Assembly: GCA_964425755.1 (NCBI GenBank)
Contig: CAYRNY010000010.1
Span: 1 to 64,000 of the forward strand
Source of the DNA: CAYRNY01 sp964425755
GTDB lineage: Bacteria > Chloroflexota > Anaerolineae > Aggregatilineales > Aggregatilineaceae
DNA: 64,000 bases
Direction: 5' to 3'
In this document: positions 25,300 to 33,485 of the stretch, one piece after another
Numbering within the stretch: the stretch's first letter is position 1
How the letters are laid out: each line of letters opens with the position of its first letter
Position numbers and translations under genes: made by a program
The notes under the pieces: generated by a model
The model's input: the letters and a program-made list of their open reading frames with translations, nothing else
What the model was told of the DNA's origin: nothing
The model's database searches: none

Positions 25300-26565
25300 G
25301 TGAAGGTTCATTATGCGGCACTGGCCGCCGTTTTGCTGGTCATGGCGTTGTCACTGGCGAGTTGTGCCGGGGATGGCTCGGATACGGCGCAGCGTTCCCA
25401 GGAAAACCAGCGCCTTCGCTTCGAGCAGCTTGTCTCCAACGCGCCGGGGCCGCCATGTGATTACATTGAATGGGGTGGGCCGTACCGCCACAACGGGTTG
25501 ATGTGCAGCGAGATCGCCTACGACAACGTCACGTCGCCGGAAGCCGCGCCCGCGCTGCTGGGCATGGCGCTGGCCCCGGACGGCACGCTGTATTTCACGC
25601 GGCCCGCGTTCGGCGAGATCTGGGCCATGCGCGACGCGGACGGCGACCAGTTCATGGACGCGCCGTTTCGCGTAGCGGCGGGGCTTGATCTGCCGCAGTA
25701 CGTGACGCCGGACGGCGACGATCTGCTTGTGACGTCGATCGACGGCCTGCTGCGGCTGGTCCCTGACGGGCCGGACGTTTACGGCGATCCGGTGGTGTTG
25801 GTAGACGACCTGAACGCCGACTCCGGGATGTGGCCCGGCGCGGTGCGCGTGGGTCCGGACGGGCGGATTTACGCCGGGCTGGGCGCGAGCCCGGACGAGC
25901 CGGGCGCGGTGATCAGCGTGGCGGCGGATGGGTCGGATCGCCGGGTCGAGGCTGCGGGTTTGCGCTACCCGGCGGATTTCACGTGGCACCCGGTGACCGG
26001 CGACCTATGGATCGTGGACCAGCGCGGCGAGGATGCGGCGTATGACGCGCTGTTCCGCGTGCCTGCCGGTGCCGCGACCGTGCCCGACTTCGGCTATCCG
26101 GCGTGTGCCCAGGGCACGGAGTCCGCGTGTGACGGGGTCACGCCCCCGTCGTTCACGTTTGCGCGGGACAGCGCGCCCGCAGGGATGCTGTTTTACACGT
26201 TTGAAGAGTGGGGTTTCTGGTACGGCGACCTGCTGGTGACGCTGGCCGGATCATGGAACCACGTGGAGCCGGATGGCTACGGGGTGCTGGTGGTAGATTT
26301 CGGCGCGGACTACCTGCCGACCGGTGACTCGCAGTGGTTCATGCCGGTCACCGAATATCGCATCGCGCCGCAAACCGTCGGGGAGTATTCGCTGCTGGGG
26401 TTCGGATTCTTCCCGTACCACGTCGCGGACGTGGTGATCGATGAGCAAGGGTGGGTGTACATTGGGGTGCAGGAAGGGCGGATCTTCCGGGTCCGGCCAC
26501 GTCCGGCGAACCGTCCCGGTGGCCCGTTGACGCCGACGCCGCCCCCGTCGCTTGAGTCGTGGTAG
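25300..26565 (+). CDS. Beta-propeller lipoprotein (PQQ sugar dehydrogenase-like)
   Basis: A 421-residue secreted lipoprotein. The start is GTG at 25300 after CGGGAG; residues 1-22 are a signal ending in L-A-S-C. The mature region resembles the sorbosone/glucose dehydrogenase six-bladed propeller: A-L-L-G-M-A-L-A-P-D-G-T-L-Y-F, V-R-V-G-P-D-G-R-I-Y-A-G-L-G, Y-P-A-D-F-T-W-H-P-V-T-G-D-L-W and V-T-L-A-G-S-W-N-H. The last blade reads D-E-Q-G-W-V-Y-I-G-V. It contains several Cys pairs. PQQ or heme binding is not proven. It is a plus-strand single gene whose end lies next to the 76-bp element at 26572. Confidence 0.8.
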   Translation: MKVHYAALAAVLLVMALSLASCAGDGSDTAQRSQENQRLRFEQLVSNAPGPPCDYIEWGGPYRHNGLMCSEIAYDNVTSPEAAPALLGMALAPDGTLYFTRPAFGEIWAMRDADGDQFMDAPFRVAAGLDLPQYVTPDGDDLLVTSIDGLLRLVPDGPDVYGDPVVLVDDLNADSGMWPGAVRVGPDGRIYAGLGASPDEPGAVISVAADGSDRRVEAAGLRYPADFTWHPVTGDLWIVDQRGEDAAYDALFRVPAGAATVPDFGYPACAQGTESACDGVTPPSFTFARDSAPAGMLFYTFEEWGFWYGDLLVTLAGSWNHVEPDGYGVLVVDFGADYLPTGDSQWFMPVTEYRIAPQTVGEYSLLGFGFFPYHVADVVIDEQGWVYIGVQEGRIFRVRPRPANRPGGPLTPTPPPSLESW

Positions 26566-26571
26566 CGTGGG

Positions 26572-26647
26572 CCTCACCCCGGCGCGATATCATCGCGCAC
26601 TTCGCGCCTGTGGCGCGAAGTCCGGGCGTTCGCCCGGCGGGGTGAGG
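26572..26647. repeat. 76-bp cloverleaf-forming palindromic element, copy 1
   Basis: The outer ends CCTCACCCCG and CGGGGTGAGG (minus-strand order) form a 10-bp stem. Inside are three hairpins with 7-, 10- and 7-bp stems, with no unpaired bases between them. Copy 2 at 29868-29943 matches the reverse complement of this copy at 74 of 76 positions. It lies 14 bases beyond the stop of the LytM-like gene. No coding potential is seen. Confidence 0.85.
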
Positions 26648-26661
26648 CGGGGTCGCGCGCG

Positions 26662-29097
26662 TCAAAACGCGATCCAGTCCGCGACGTCACGCGGCGCGAA
26701 GTCCGCCCCGCGCACCTCGAAGCGCAGCGTTGGCTCCGTTATATCCCCCGTTTTGCCAACCGACGCGATCCGGTCGCCAGCGTCCACATGGTCCCCGCAG
26801 TGCGTATACACGAGGCCCAGGTGCGCGTAGATGCTGTAGCTTTCCCCGTGCGCGATGACCACAGTCGAGCCGTAGCCGTCCGCCAGCCACCCGGCGTAGA
26901 TTACTGTGCCCGCGCCCGCCGCTTGCACCGGTGTCCCGAACTCGGCCCCGAGCGTTATGGCCGCTGCATCCTGTGAGAGAATATCATACACGCCCAATGG
27001 CGAGCGTGTGGGCGGTGTGCCTTCCCATAACGTCGAGCGGCAGCCCAACCAAGTCAGCGTATTGCCGGTGGATGGCTGCGGCGGTGCATTGAGGCGGCGC
27101 GTTGTTTCCGCCGGCTGGATGTTGACGCTGAGCGTGATGTGGCTGCGCGTGTAGGCGGCGCACTCCTCTTGCGTCATGTCCGGCAGGCACAGATCGACCG
27201 GGTTCAGCACGATGTACTGCTGGCCCTGCATCGGCGGCATGAACGTCACGCCGAGCGACTCGCTGCGGCGCGGGTAGTAGGTCGCCAGTGTCTCGCCATG
27301 CGGCAGCAGAACATTGACCTGCGGCTGCGGCAGCACCCGGCTGGTGAGTGCCTCGTCCATTGACAGCGCTTGCAGCGTGTCGATCTGCAGCCGCGCGGCT
27401 TTGTCGTCCGGCAGGTCGAAGCGCAGCACGACCGGCTGATCCTGCCGCAGCGAAATCGTCTGGGGCGTGGCGTCAATTGCGATTGCGTTCGTCACCGGGC
27501 GCAGCGTGAAGGTGTAGTCGCCGTGTGTTTGGACGTAATAGCCATCCAGGTTGAAGTGGAAGAAATCAAGCCGATCCGTCCCGCCTGGAATCCGGAACAG
27601 CACCGCGCCTTCGTCGGATGCATAGCGCTCAAAGGTTGTGAAGCTCTGATCCGCATGGTCGATGCTTAGCTGTGGTGTGCGATAGGCACCGTCGACCTGC
27701 GCCAGCACCCAGCCGTCACCCGAGAGCAGTCCAGGCGTGAGTCGCCCTGCTTCCATCGTGTAGATGCGGCGCGGATCATCATGCGTCAACACGCCACTGT
27801 GTGTAAAGATGCCATCTACGAAATCACGGATCATGATGTCTGTGGTTTCGAACATCCAGATGCCCGCTGACTCCAGAATATGATCATACCGTTCCAGGTA
27901 CGCACTGGTGGATTCGCCCGGTGGAGTGATTAACAGATACAGCGTTTTAACGTTATCCCGGTTGCTGGTGTAGAACGTCAGCAAGCGCTCGGCGGGGGGC
28001 AACCGGTCCTCACCAATGACCGCGCTCACTATCGCGTGGACGCTGGATGCATCACCCGGTTCAGCAAGATCGAGTGCGTCCACATCCGCGATGCGCATGA
28101 TCATCAGCATCGCGCCCGCTTCCGGCGCGCCATCAGCCAGCGAGTGGACATCAGACAACGCTTCGTAGAAGCTGATCGCCGCCACGCCGAGATCGTCGCG
28201 GTTCAGTGCCGGGTCTTCGTATGGCGTCCACGCGGCGGGCGCGTCGAAGGTCAGGTCAAGCGCGGCGCTGTGGTAGGTTGTGTACAGCGGTTCGATGTCG
28301 GCGGCAGGGAGGAAGTCACTGTCCGCGAAGAGTGGCTCCTGGCTTGCCGGGAACACTTGCACGTATGTCGCTTTGACCCACCCGGTTTCCGGGCCGTATG
28401 CGGTCATGGCGCGCACCTGGTACCAGAGCTCACCGCCAACCTCGCGCTGGCTGAGCACCGTCATGCGTCCTGCATCGAGCAGCGCGATCGCCGGGGCGTC
28501 GTCCGATGGTGCCTCGCGCAAGTGGAAGCGCCCGACGGTGCCGTAAGCTTCGAGATCGGTCGTCGCTGGATCAAGTGATTCAGCCGGGATCGGCGTGGGG
28601 ACAACGCTCGCTATCAGGTCCATGGGGGTGATTACATGAGGTGTCATGAAGGCGTCCGGGGGAATGGGGGATGGTGTGGGCATGACGGTCGCCACCACGT
28701 TCGCAGGTATTGGCGTGCCCGTCAGGGCCGCGCTGGTCACGGTCGCGCCATGCACAATCATCGTCATGGTCAGTTGGCTGGGTCTCAGTGGCGTGGCGCT
28801 CGGCGCTGGGCTGATTGTCGGTGTGCCAGAATCGTTCAGCGCGGCGGAGTGGATCCCCCCGCCGCCATCATCGAATCCCTTCAGCAGCAACAGCGCCCCG
28901 GCCAGCAGTACGATCACGACCAGCGTGGGCGCGGCGACCAGCGCGGGCCACGCCCGGCGCTGGGGCGGTCGCTGTGTGCGCGGCGCGATGCGCGCTTCCA
29001 CGTCGGCAGCGACGCGCGGCCACAGGTCGAGCGAATCCGGCACGGCATCTTCCGCCGCCCGGTGGATCAGTTGGGTGAGTCGGTCATGTTTCGTCAT
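26662..29097 (-). CDS. Membrane anti-sigma-like protein with SH3 and degenerate LytM (M23) domain
   Basis: An 811-residue protein. Residues 1-50 are cytoplasmic and helical (L-T-Q-L-I-H-R-A-A-E-D), 51-72 form one transmembrane helix, and a Ser/Pro/Thr linker follows. An SH3-like region lies near 190-255, a large middle part of unknown fold comes next, and a LytM/M23 domain ends the protein from about 690. The LytM signatures are degraded: the metal H-x-x-x-D is absent and the H-x-H block reads P-T-L-R-F-E-V, so zinc hydrolase activity is unlikely. Its ATG overlaps the sigma factor stop (ATGA), which implies coupled translation and an anti-sigma or sensor role. No H-x-x-x-C-x-x-C zinc motif is present. 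The domain is probably a wall ligand sensor or amidase activator. Confidence 0.8.
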   Translation of the reverse strand: MTKHDRLTQLIHRAAEDAVPDSLDLWPRVAADVEARIAPRTQRPPQRRAWPALVAAPTLVVIVLLAGALLLLKGFDDGGGGIHSAALNDSGTPTISPAPSATPLRPSQLTMTMIVHGATVTSAALTGTPIPANVVATVMPTPSPIPPDAFMTPHVITPMDLIASVVPTPIPAESLDPATTDLEAYGTVGRFHLREAPSDDAPAIALLDAGRMTVLSQREVGGELWYQVRAMTAYGPETGWVKATYVQVFPASQEPLFADSDFLPAADIEPLYTTYHSAALDLTFDAPAAWTPYEDPALNRDDLGVAAISFYEALSDVHSLADGAPEAGAMLMIMRIADVDALDLAEPGDASSVHAIVSAVIGEDRLPPAERLLTFYTSNRDNVKTLYLLITPPGESTSAYLERYDHILESAGIWMFETTDIMIRDFVDGIFTHSGVLTHDDPRRIYTMEAGRLTPGLLSGDGWVLAQVDGAYRTPQLSIDHADQSFTTFERYASDEGAVLFRIPGGTDRLDFFHFNLDGYYVQTHGDYTFTLRPVTNAIAIDATPQTISLRQDQPVVLRFDLPDDKAARLQIDTLQALSMDEALTSRVLPQPQVNVLLPHGETLATYYPRRSESLGVTFMPPMQGQQYIVLNPVDLCLPDMTQEECAAYTRSHITLSVNIQPAETTRRLNAPPQPSTGNTLTWLGCRSTLWEGTPPTRSPLGVYDILSQDAAAITLGAEFGTPVQAAGAGTVIYAGWLADGYGSTVVIAHGESYSIYAHLGLVYTHCGDHVDAGDRIASVGKTGDITEPTLRFEVRGADFAPRDVADWIAF

Positions 29098-29711
29098 GAG
29101 GTTTGCTCCTGCGCGTGTTTGGTCTTGCTTGTTGCGGGGGAGGGATCGCTGCTGGCGGTACGCCAGGGCGTCAGCAGGGTGCGCAGCCGTTTTCGTGCCG
29201 CGTGCAGCCGCCATTTGACGGTCCCTGGCGGGCAATCTTGCTCGGCGGCGATCTCGGCTTCGCTGAGGCCCAGGTAATAACGCAGCACCACCGCGCCGCG
29301 TTGTTCCGGAGCCAGTTGGGCCAGTGCTCGCCAGATCGCGTCTTGTGTCTCGGCCTGTTCGAGCAGCGCGTCGGGTCCGGGCGCGGAGTCCGGCAGCGGC
29401 AGCGCGTCACCGGATGGCGTCGCGTCCAGCGCGACCTGCGACCTGCGCCGCGTGACCGCCTTTACCGCGTCATTCACCACGCTGCGCAAGAACCAGGGCG
29501 CGAAACGGCGCGTGTCGTCAAACTGCGCGATGCGCTCAAAGACACGGATAAACGCTGCCTGCACAATGTCTTCCGCCAGCGCGCGATCGTGTGTGATCAG
29601 CGTCGCCGCGCGGACCGCGCGCACCTGGTACGCTCGCACCAGCACTTCCAGCCCGCCGATATCCCCGCGCTTAAGCCGGGCTATCGCGGCTTGTTCGTCG
29701 CGTTCGTTCAT
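29094..29711 (-). CDS. ECF-type RNA polymerase sigma factor
   Basis: A 205-residue sigma-70-family ECF factor. Region 2 spans about residues 18-87 (A-L-A-E-D-I-V-Q-A-A-F-I-R-V-F and F-A-P-W-F-L-R-S-V-V-N-D). Region 4 spans about 130-185 (L-A-P-E-Q-R-G-A-V-V-L-R-Y-Y-L-G-L-S-E-A-E-I-A and P-P-G-T-V-K-W-R-L-H-A-A-R-K-R). GAGGGA precedes the ATG at 29711. Its stop codon overlaps the start of the LytM-like membrane gene by four bases. By analogy with known ECF operons, the downstream membrane protein should control it in response to an envelope signal. The upstream region contains the 76-bp element copy 2. Confidence 0.93.
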   Translation of the reverse strand: MNERDEQAAIARLKRGDIGGLEVLVRAYQVRAVRAATLITHDRALAEDIVQAAFIRVFERIAQFDDTRRFAPWFLRSVVNDAVKAVTRRRSQVALDATPSGDALPLPDSAPGPDALLEQAETQDAIWRALAQLAPEQRGAVVLRYYLGLSEAEIAAEQDCPPGTVKWRLHAARKRLRTLLTPWRTASSDPSPATSKTKHAQEQTS

Positions 29712-29867
29712 CGTTTTCCCTCGCAGTATGGGACTGCGGCTTACAATATCGCGATATCGTGTTGTACCGTATATCCGCAACCCGGCGAAAAGGTTGGCGC
29801 ACGGTCCTTTTTCCCTGGCGGATGGTGGGCGATGCGCCGGCGCGTTGTTTTCGCGTGTCGGTGCGGG

Positions 29868-29943
29868 CCTCACCCCGCCGGGCGAATGCCCGGACTTCGC
29901 GCCACAGGCGCGAAGTGCGCGATGATATCGCGGCGGGGTGAGG
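29868..29943. repeat. 76-bp cloverleaf-forming palindromic element, copy 2
   Basis: Same element as at 26572-26647 but inverted, with two mismatches. The shared DNA next to it runs in the same orientation in both places, so the element has been flipped relative to its flank. It lies about 157 bases upstream of the sigma factor start and so upstream of that gene's promoter. Confidence 0.85.
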
Positions 29944-29957
29944 CCGAGTCGCGCGCG

Positions 29958-30012
29958 TCAAAACGCGATCCAGTCCCCAACGTCACGCAGCGCGAAACTC
30001 GCCCCGTGCCCG
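29958..30012 (-). pseudogene. Remnant of a second LytM-like gene (3' end only)
   Basis: On the minus strand the last codons read G-A-S-F-A-L-R-D-V-G-D-W-I-A-F-stop, matching the end of the 26662-29097 protein (G-A-D-F-A-P-R-D-V-A-D-W-I-A-F). The gap of 14 bases to the element is identical in both places. Similarity stops upstream of this piece, so only about 17 codons remain. Confidence 0.7.
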
Positions 30013-30098
30013 TTCCCCGCCGTATGCTGATCGTGGCGGTCCACGTGTGGTATACTCCGCGCCGTGGATTCACTTCGCATACCAGACAGGATCGCATC

Positions 30099-30695
30099 AT
30101 GACCGGCTCGGATCACACGCACACCGATTCTACCCGCGACACGACCGCCGCGACAGCCGACACCCCGCCGCCCGCATCCCCGGAGTTGGCCGCTAAGCTG
30201 GCCGCCAACCGCCGCGGCAAACTGACCGGTCCGCAGCGCCGCCTGGTGCTGGTCGTTGGGCTGGGCGCACTGGCGTTTCTGCTGTGCCCGCTGGCGATGC
30301 TGCTGCAAATGGCGAGCGTGCTGGCGTTGGGCGATGCGCCGGTCCCGACGTTGGGCGGCGTGATCTTCACCGTGATCGGCGCGTTGTTCATGCTGCTGCT
30401 GTTCGGATTGGTCGGCACCAACGCGCATACGTTCCTGCGCGAGGCGTTTATGCGCCGCCCGGTGCGCTACGCGCGCGGCCCGCTGGAGATTCGTGTCACG
30501 GAAGGTGACCGCCCGGAACTGCCGTTCTCGTACATCGTCGCGGATTACAGCTTCGCGCCGTATGTCGCTCCGCGTGACCTGCCCATGCGCCCCGGCGCGC
30601 CGTACATCGTGTATTACGGGGCCAAAACGCGCCTGCTGCTGAGCATGGCCGCGCTGGATGCCCCCGACGCCGCCCGCTGGGAGCCGGAGTTCTAA
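30099..30695 (+). CDS. Membrane protein with two hydrophobic segments
   Basis: A 198-residue protein. Its N-terminus is Thr/Asp/Pro rich and hydrophilic. Two transmembrane helices follow, near residues 50-73 (L-V-L-V-V-G-L-G-A-L-A-F-L) and 87-107 (V-I-F-T-V-I-G-A-L-F-M-L-L). A soluble C-terminal domain of about 80 residues comes next, containing Y-I-V-A-D-Y-S-F-A-P-Y and Y-I-V-Y-Y-G-A-K-T-R-L-L-L-S. The family is not recognised. The ATG at 30099 follows CAGACAGGATCG; a long open frame extends upstream through the repeat element but is not coding. A TATACT box (30051-30056) with a poor -35 may be its promoter. It is followed by murF-alr. Confidence 0.65.
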   Translation: MTGSDHTHTDSTRDTTAATADTPPPASPELAAKLAANRRGKLTGPQRRLVLVVGLGALAFLLCPLAMLLQMASVLALGDAPVPTLGGVIFTVIGALFMLLLFGLVGTNAHTFLREAFMRRPVRYARGPLEIRVTEGDRPELPFSYIVADYSFAPYVAPRDLPMRPGAPYIVYYGAKTRLLLSMAALDAPDAARWEPEF

Positions 30696-30814
30696 GCGCT
30701 TGGCTGGCGCTGCAGCGTGACGTGTCTTATCCACTGGCGCAAAACATGCCGCGATCCTACACTACGGGCAGGTTATTTCGGCCCGCGCTGTGTAGACGAG
30801 AATGGTGCGCCCCC

Positions 30815-33373
30815 ATGATCAGCCTGTACGACATCCTCGAAGCGGCGGACGGCCAGTTGTTCGGTGAGCCGGTCGCGCAGTTGTTCACCGACTTCTGCCA
30901 CGACGCCCGCAAAGCACGTGACGGCGAGTTGTACGTCGCGCTGAAGACCGAGCACGGCGACGGGCACTCGGCCATGCAGGAGGCGGTCACCAACGGCGCG
31001 GCGGGCATCATGTGCACGCGCCCGCCGGCCTTCGATGCCGAGAGCCTGACGGTGATCGTGGTGCGTAGCGTCGAGGATGCGCTGCTGCGCTGGTCACGGA
31101 TCGTGCTACAGAAATACGGCACGACCGTGATCGGCGTGACCGGCAGTGTTGGGAAGTCCACCGCGCAGCAGGCGATCGCGCATGTGCTGCGCCAGAAGCA
31201 CAGCGTCTACACGCACGCGGGCAGCATCGACGGGCGGTTTGGCGTGCCGCTGGCGCTCGGCAAGCTGACGCCGGATCACCGCTTCGCCGTGCTGGAGTTC
31301 GGCACCAACCGCCCCGGCGAAATGGCGGAGATGGTCGCGCTGGCGCGCCCGCTTGTTGGCGTGATGCTGGCAGTCCAGCACGCCCACACCGACCGCCTGA
31401 CCTCGCTCGAGGCGATCGCCCGCGAAAAGGGCGACCTGGTCCGGTCGCTGCCGCCGCAGGGACTCGCCGTGCTCAATTTCGACGACCCGCACGTGCGCCC
31501 GCTGGTCGGTGAGACGCAGGCCGCCGTGCTGACGGTCGGGCTGGACATCGCCGAACCCGCGTTCGGCGCGGATTTGCTGGCCTACAACAGCCTCGTAGAT
31601 CGCTACAAGACCGGTTTCGACCTGCGCCACGGTGTCGAGCGCTATCCAGGACGCTGGGTGCCGCTGCTGGGCGCGCACCAGTTGTACAGCGTGCTGGCCG
31701 CGCTCGCCGTCGGCATGAGCTACGATATCGCGGCTGCCGACGGGCTGGCCGCGCTGACCGAGTTCGACCCATTACCGGGGCGGATGCATCCCTTCGAAGG
31801 GCCGCATAACAGCCTCGTGATCGATGACACGGTGAGCGCGACCCCCGAAGGTGTGGGCGCGGTGCTGAACTGGATCGCGCAGGTGAAGGACGCGCGCACG
31901 CGGGCGATCCTGGTGCTGGGCGAGATGGACGGGCTTGGCGGCTTTGCCGCGACGGCACACAGCCAGGTGGGGCAGCGTGCGGCGGGTGTGGTGGACCGGC
32001 TGGTCACGCTGGGCGAACTGGCGGCGGACTCAGGGCGCGCGGCGATTGAGGCCGGCATGCACCGCGACGATGTCGTGTTGACCTTCAACCCTGGGGACGC
32101 GGCCCGTGCAGCGGCGCGCGGGCTGGATGAACACGCCATTGTGGTCGTCAAAGGCGGCGAACTGGCGCGCATGGAGCGCGTGGTGCGCGAATTGTTCGCC
32201 GATTCGCGCGATGCGGTCAAGCTGGCCCGGCAAACCGGCCTGCACGACGCGGTGACCGTCAACCGGCCTGAGCACACGTCCTGGGTACAGATCGATCTGC
32301 AGGCGATCGCCCACAATGCGCGCCGCATGCAGGCGATCGTCGGCGACGATGTCGCGTTGATGGCAGTGGTCAAGGCGAACGCCTACGGGCACGGCGCGGT
32401 CGAGGTGAGCACGACCGTGCTGAACAACGGCGCGGCGTACCTGGAGGTGGCCTCGCTGCACGAGGCACTCGACCTGCGCGAGGCCGGGATCGACGCGCCG
32501 ATCCTGATCGGTGGGTACGTGCCGCCCTGGACCGCGCGCGAGGTGATACACCACGACCTGACGATCACGCTATTCAGCATCGAACAGGCGCGCGCTTTCG
32601 ACCGCGCCGCCGCCGGGCAGGACGCCACGATCCGCGCCCACGTCAAGATCGATAGCGGCATGGGCATGCTCGGCCTGCTGCCGGACGAGGTGACGCTGTT
32701 TTTCCGGGGCGTGCGCACGCTGCGCCACCTGGTGATCGAGGGCGTTTACACCGAGTTTTCCGCCTCGCACGTTGACGCCGACCACACGCGTCGCCAGTTG
32801 GAAGTCTTCAGAGCCGCGATCGAGCCGCTGGGGGCTGCCGGGTATGATTTTGTGTACACGCACGCCGCCGACAGCGCCGCCGCGCTGCATTTCGCCGCCT
32901 CGCGTTTCAACATGGTGCGCGCCGGGATCGCGCTCTACGGGGTGCATCCGGGGGCCATCGTGCCGCTGCCTGCCGACTTCAAGCCCGCGCTGGAATGGAA
33001 GACGCTCGTCGCGCAGGTCAAACAACTGCCACGCGGGCACTACGTCGGTGATAGCAACACCTACCGCGCCCCGGACACACGCCGTATCGCGCTGCTGCCG
33101 GTCGGCTTTGCGGATGGACTCCGGCGCGGGCCGCTGCACTGGCAGCACGTGCTGATCCGGGGCCAGGTCGCGCCTGTTGTGGGCCAGATCGGGATGGACG
33201 TGACCGCCGTCGACGTGACGCACAGCGACGGCGTGGAGCCGGGCGACGAGGTCGTATTGGTCGGGACGCAGGGCGAACACGCGATCACGGTCGAGGACGT
33301 CGCGCACTTCCTCGACACGAGTCCCTACGAGGTGCTGACCACAATCCTGGCGCGCGTGCCCCGCGTGACGTAA
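30815..33373 (+). CDS. murF-alr: MurF-alanine racemase fusion protein
   Basis: An 852-residue bifunctional enzyme for making and attaching D-alanine in peptidoglycan precursors. Residues 1 to about 480 are MurF-like (UDP-MurNAc-tripeptide D-Ala-D-Ala ligase), with the ATP loop G-V-T-G-S-V-G-K-S-T (Lys114) and E-F-G-T-N-R-P-G-E-M. Residues about 488-852 are alanine racemase, with the PLP lysine in V-V-K-A-N-A-Y-G-H-G (Lys520) and Q-I-G-M-D near the end. Racemase and ligase fusions of this kind are known in Bacteroidetes. The start at 30815 is chosen by homology; no strong ribosome site is seen. In the racemase the usual G-Y-A-D-G-Y motif reads G-F-A-D-G-L. MurF central-domain residues look complete. 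Confidence 0.9.
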   Translation: MISLYDILEAADGQLFGEPVAQLFTDFCHDARKARDGELYVALKTEHGDGHSAMQEAVTNGAAGIMCTRPPAFDAESLTVIVVRSVEDALLRWSRIVLQKYGTTVIGVTGSVGKSTAQQAIAHVLRQKHSVYTHAGSIDGRFGVPLALGKLTPDHRFAVLEFGTNRPGEMAEMVALARPLVGVMLAVQHAHTDRLTSLEAIAREKGDLVRSLPPQGLAVLNFDDPHVRPLVGETQAAVLTVGLDIAEPAFGADLLAYNSLVDRYKTGFDLRHGVERYPGRWVPLLGAHQLYSVLAALAVGMSYDIAAADGLAALTEFDPLPGRMHPFEGPHNSLVIDDTVSATPEGVGAVLNWIAQVKDARTRAILVLGEMDGLGGFAATAHSQVGQRAAGVVDRLVTLGELAADSGRAAIEAGMHRDDVVLTFNPGDAARAAARGLDEHAIVVVKGGELARMERVVRELFADSRDAVKLARQTGLHDAVTVNRPEHTSWVQIDLQAIAHNARRMQAIVGDDVALMAVVKANAYGHGAVEVSTTVLNNGAAYLEVASLHEALDLREAGIDAPILIGGYVPPWTAREVIHHDLTITLFSIEQARAFDRAAAGQDATIRAHVKIDSGMGMLGLLPDEVTLFFRGVRTLRHLVIEGVYTEFSASHVDADHTRRQLEVFRAAIEPLGAAGYDFVYTHAADSAAALHFAASRFNMVRAGIALYGVHPGAIVPLPADFKPALEWKTLVAQVKQLPRGHYVGDSNTYRAPDTRRIALLPVGFADGLRRGPLHWQHVLIRGQVAPVVGQIGMDVTAVDVTHSDGVEPGDEVVLVGTQGEHAITVEDVAHFLDTSPYEVLTTILARVPRVT

Positions 33374-33442
33374 GTCCTGCAGCAGGCGGTGCTGCGAACC
33401 GTTTCACGACACTGATAATTCGAACATCTGTCCGAGCCGCGT

Positions 33443-33448
33443 TATAAT
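33443..33448 (+). promoter_or_regulatory. Candidate -10 box of rarA
   Basis: A perfect TATAAT lies 38 bases before the rarA ATG. The -35 candidate TTCGAA (18-base spacing) is weak. Confidence 0.5.
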
Positions 33449-33485
33449 CAGCGGCCCGGTAACACCTGTTGGAGAGGATGCCCCT

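Noticed and set aside
26348..26665. Minus-strand frames starting within the 76-bp elements
   Set aside because: They are by-products of the GC-rich palindrome and have no ribosome site.
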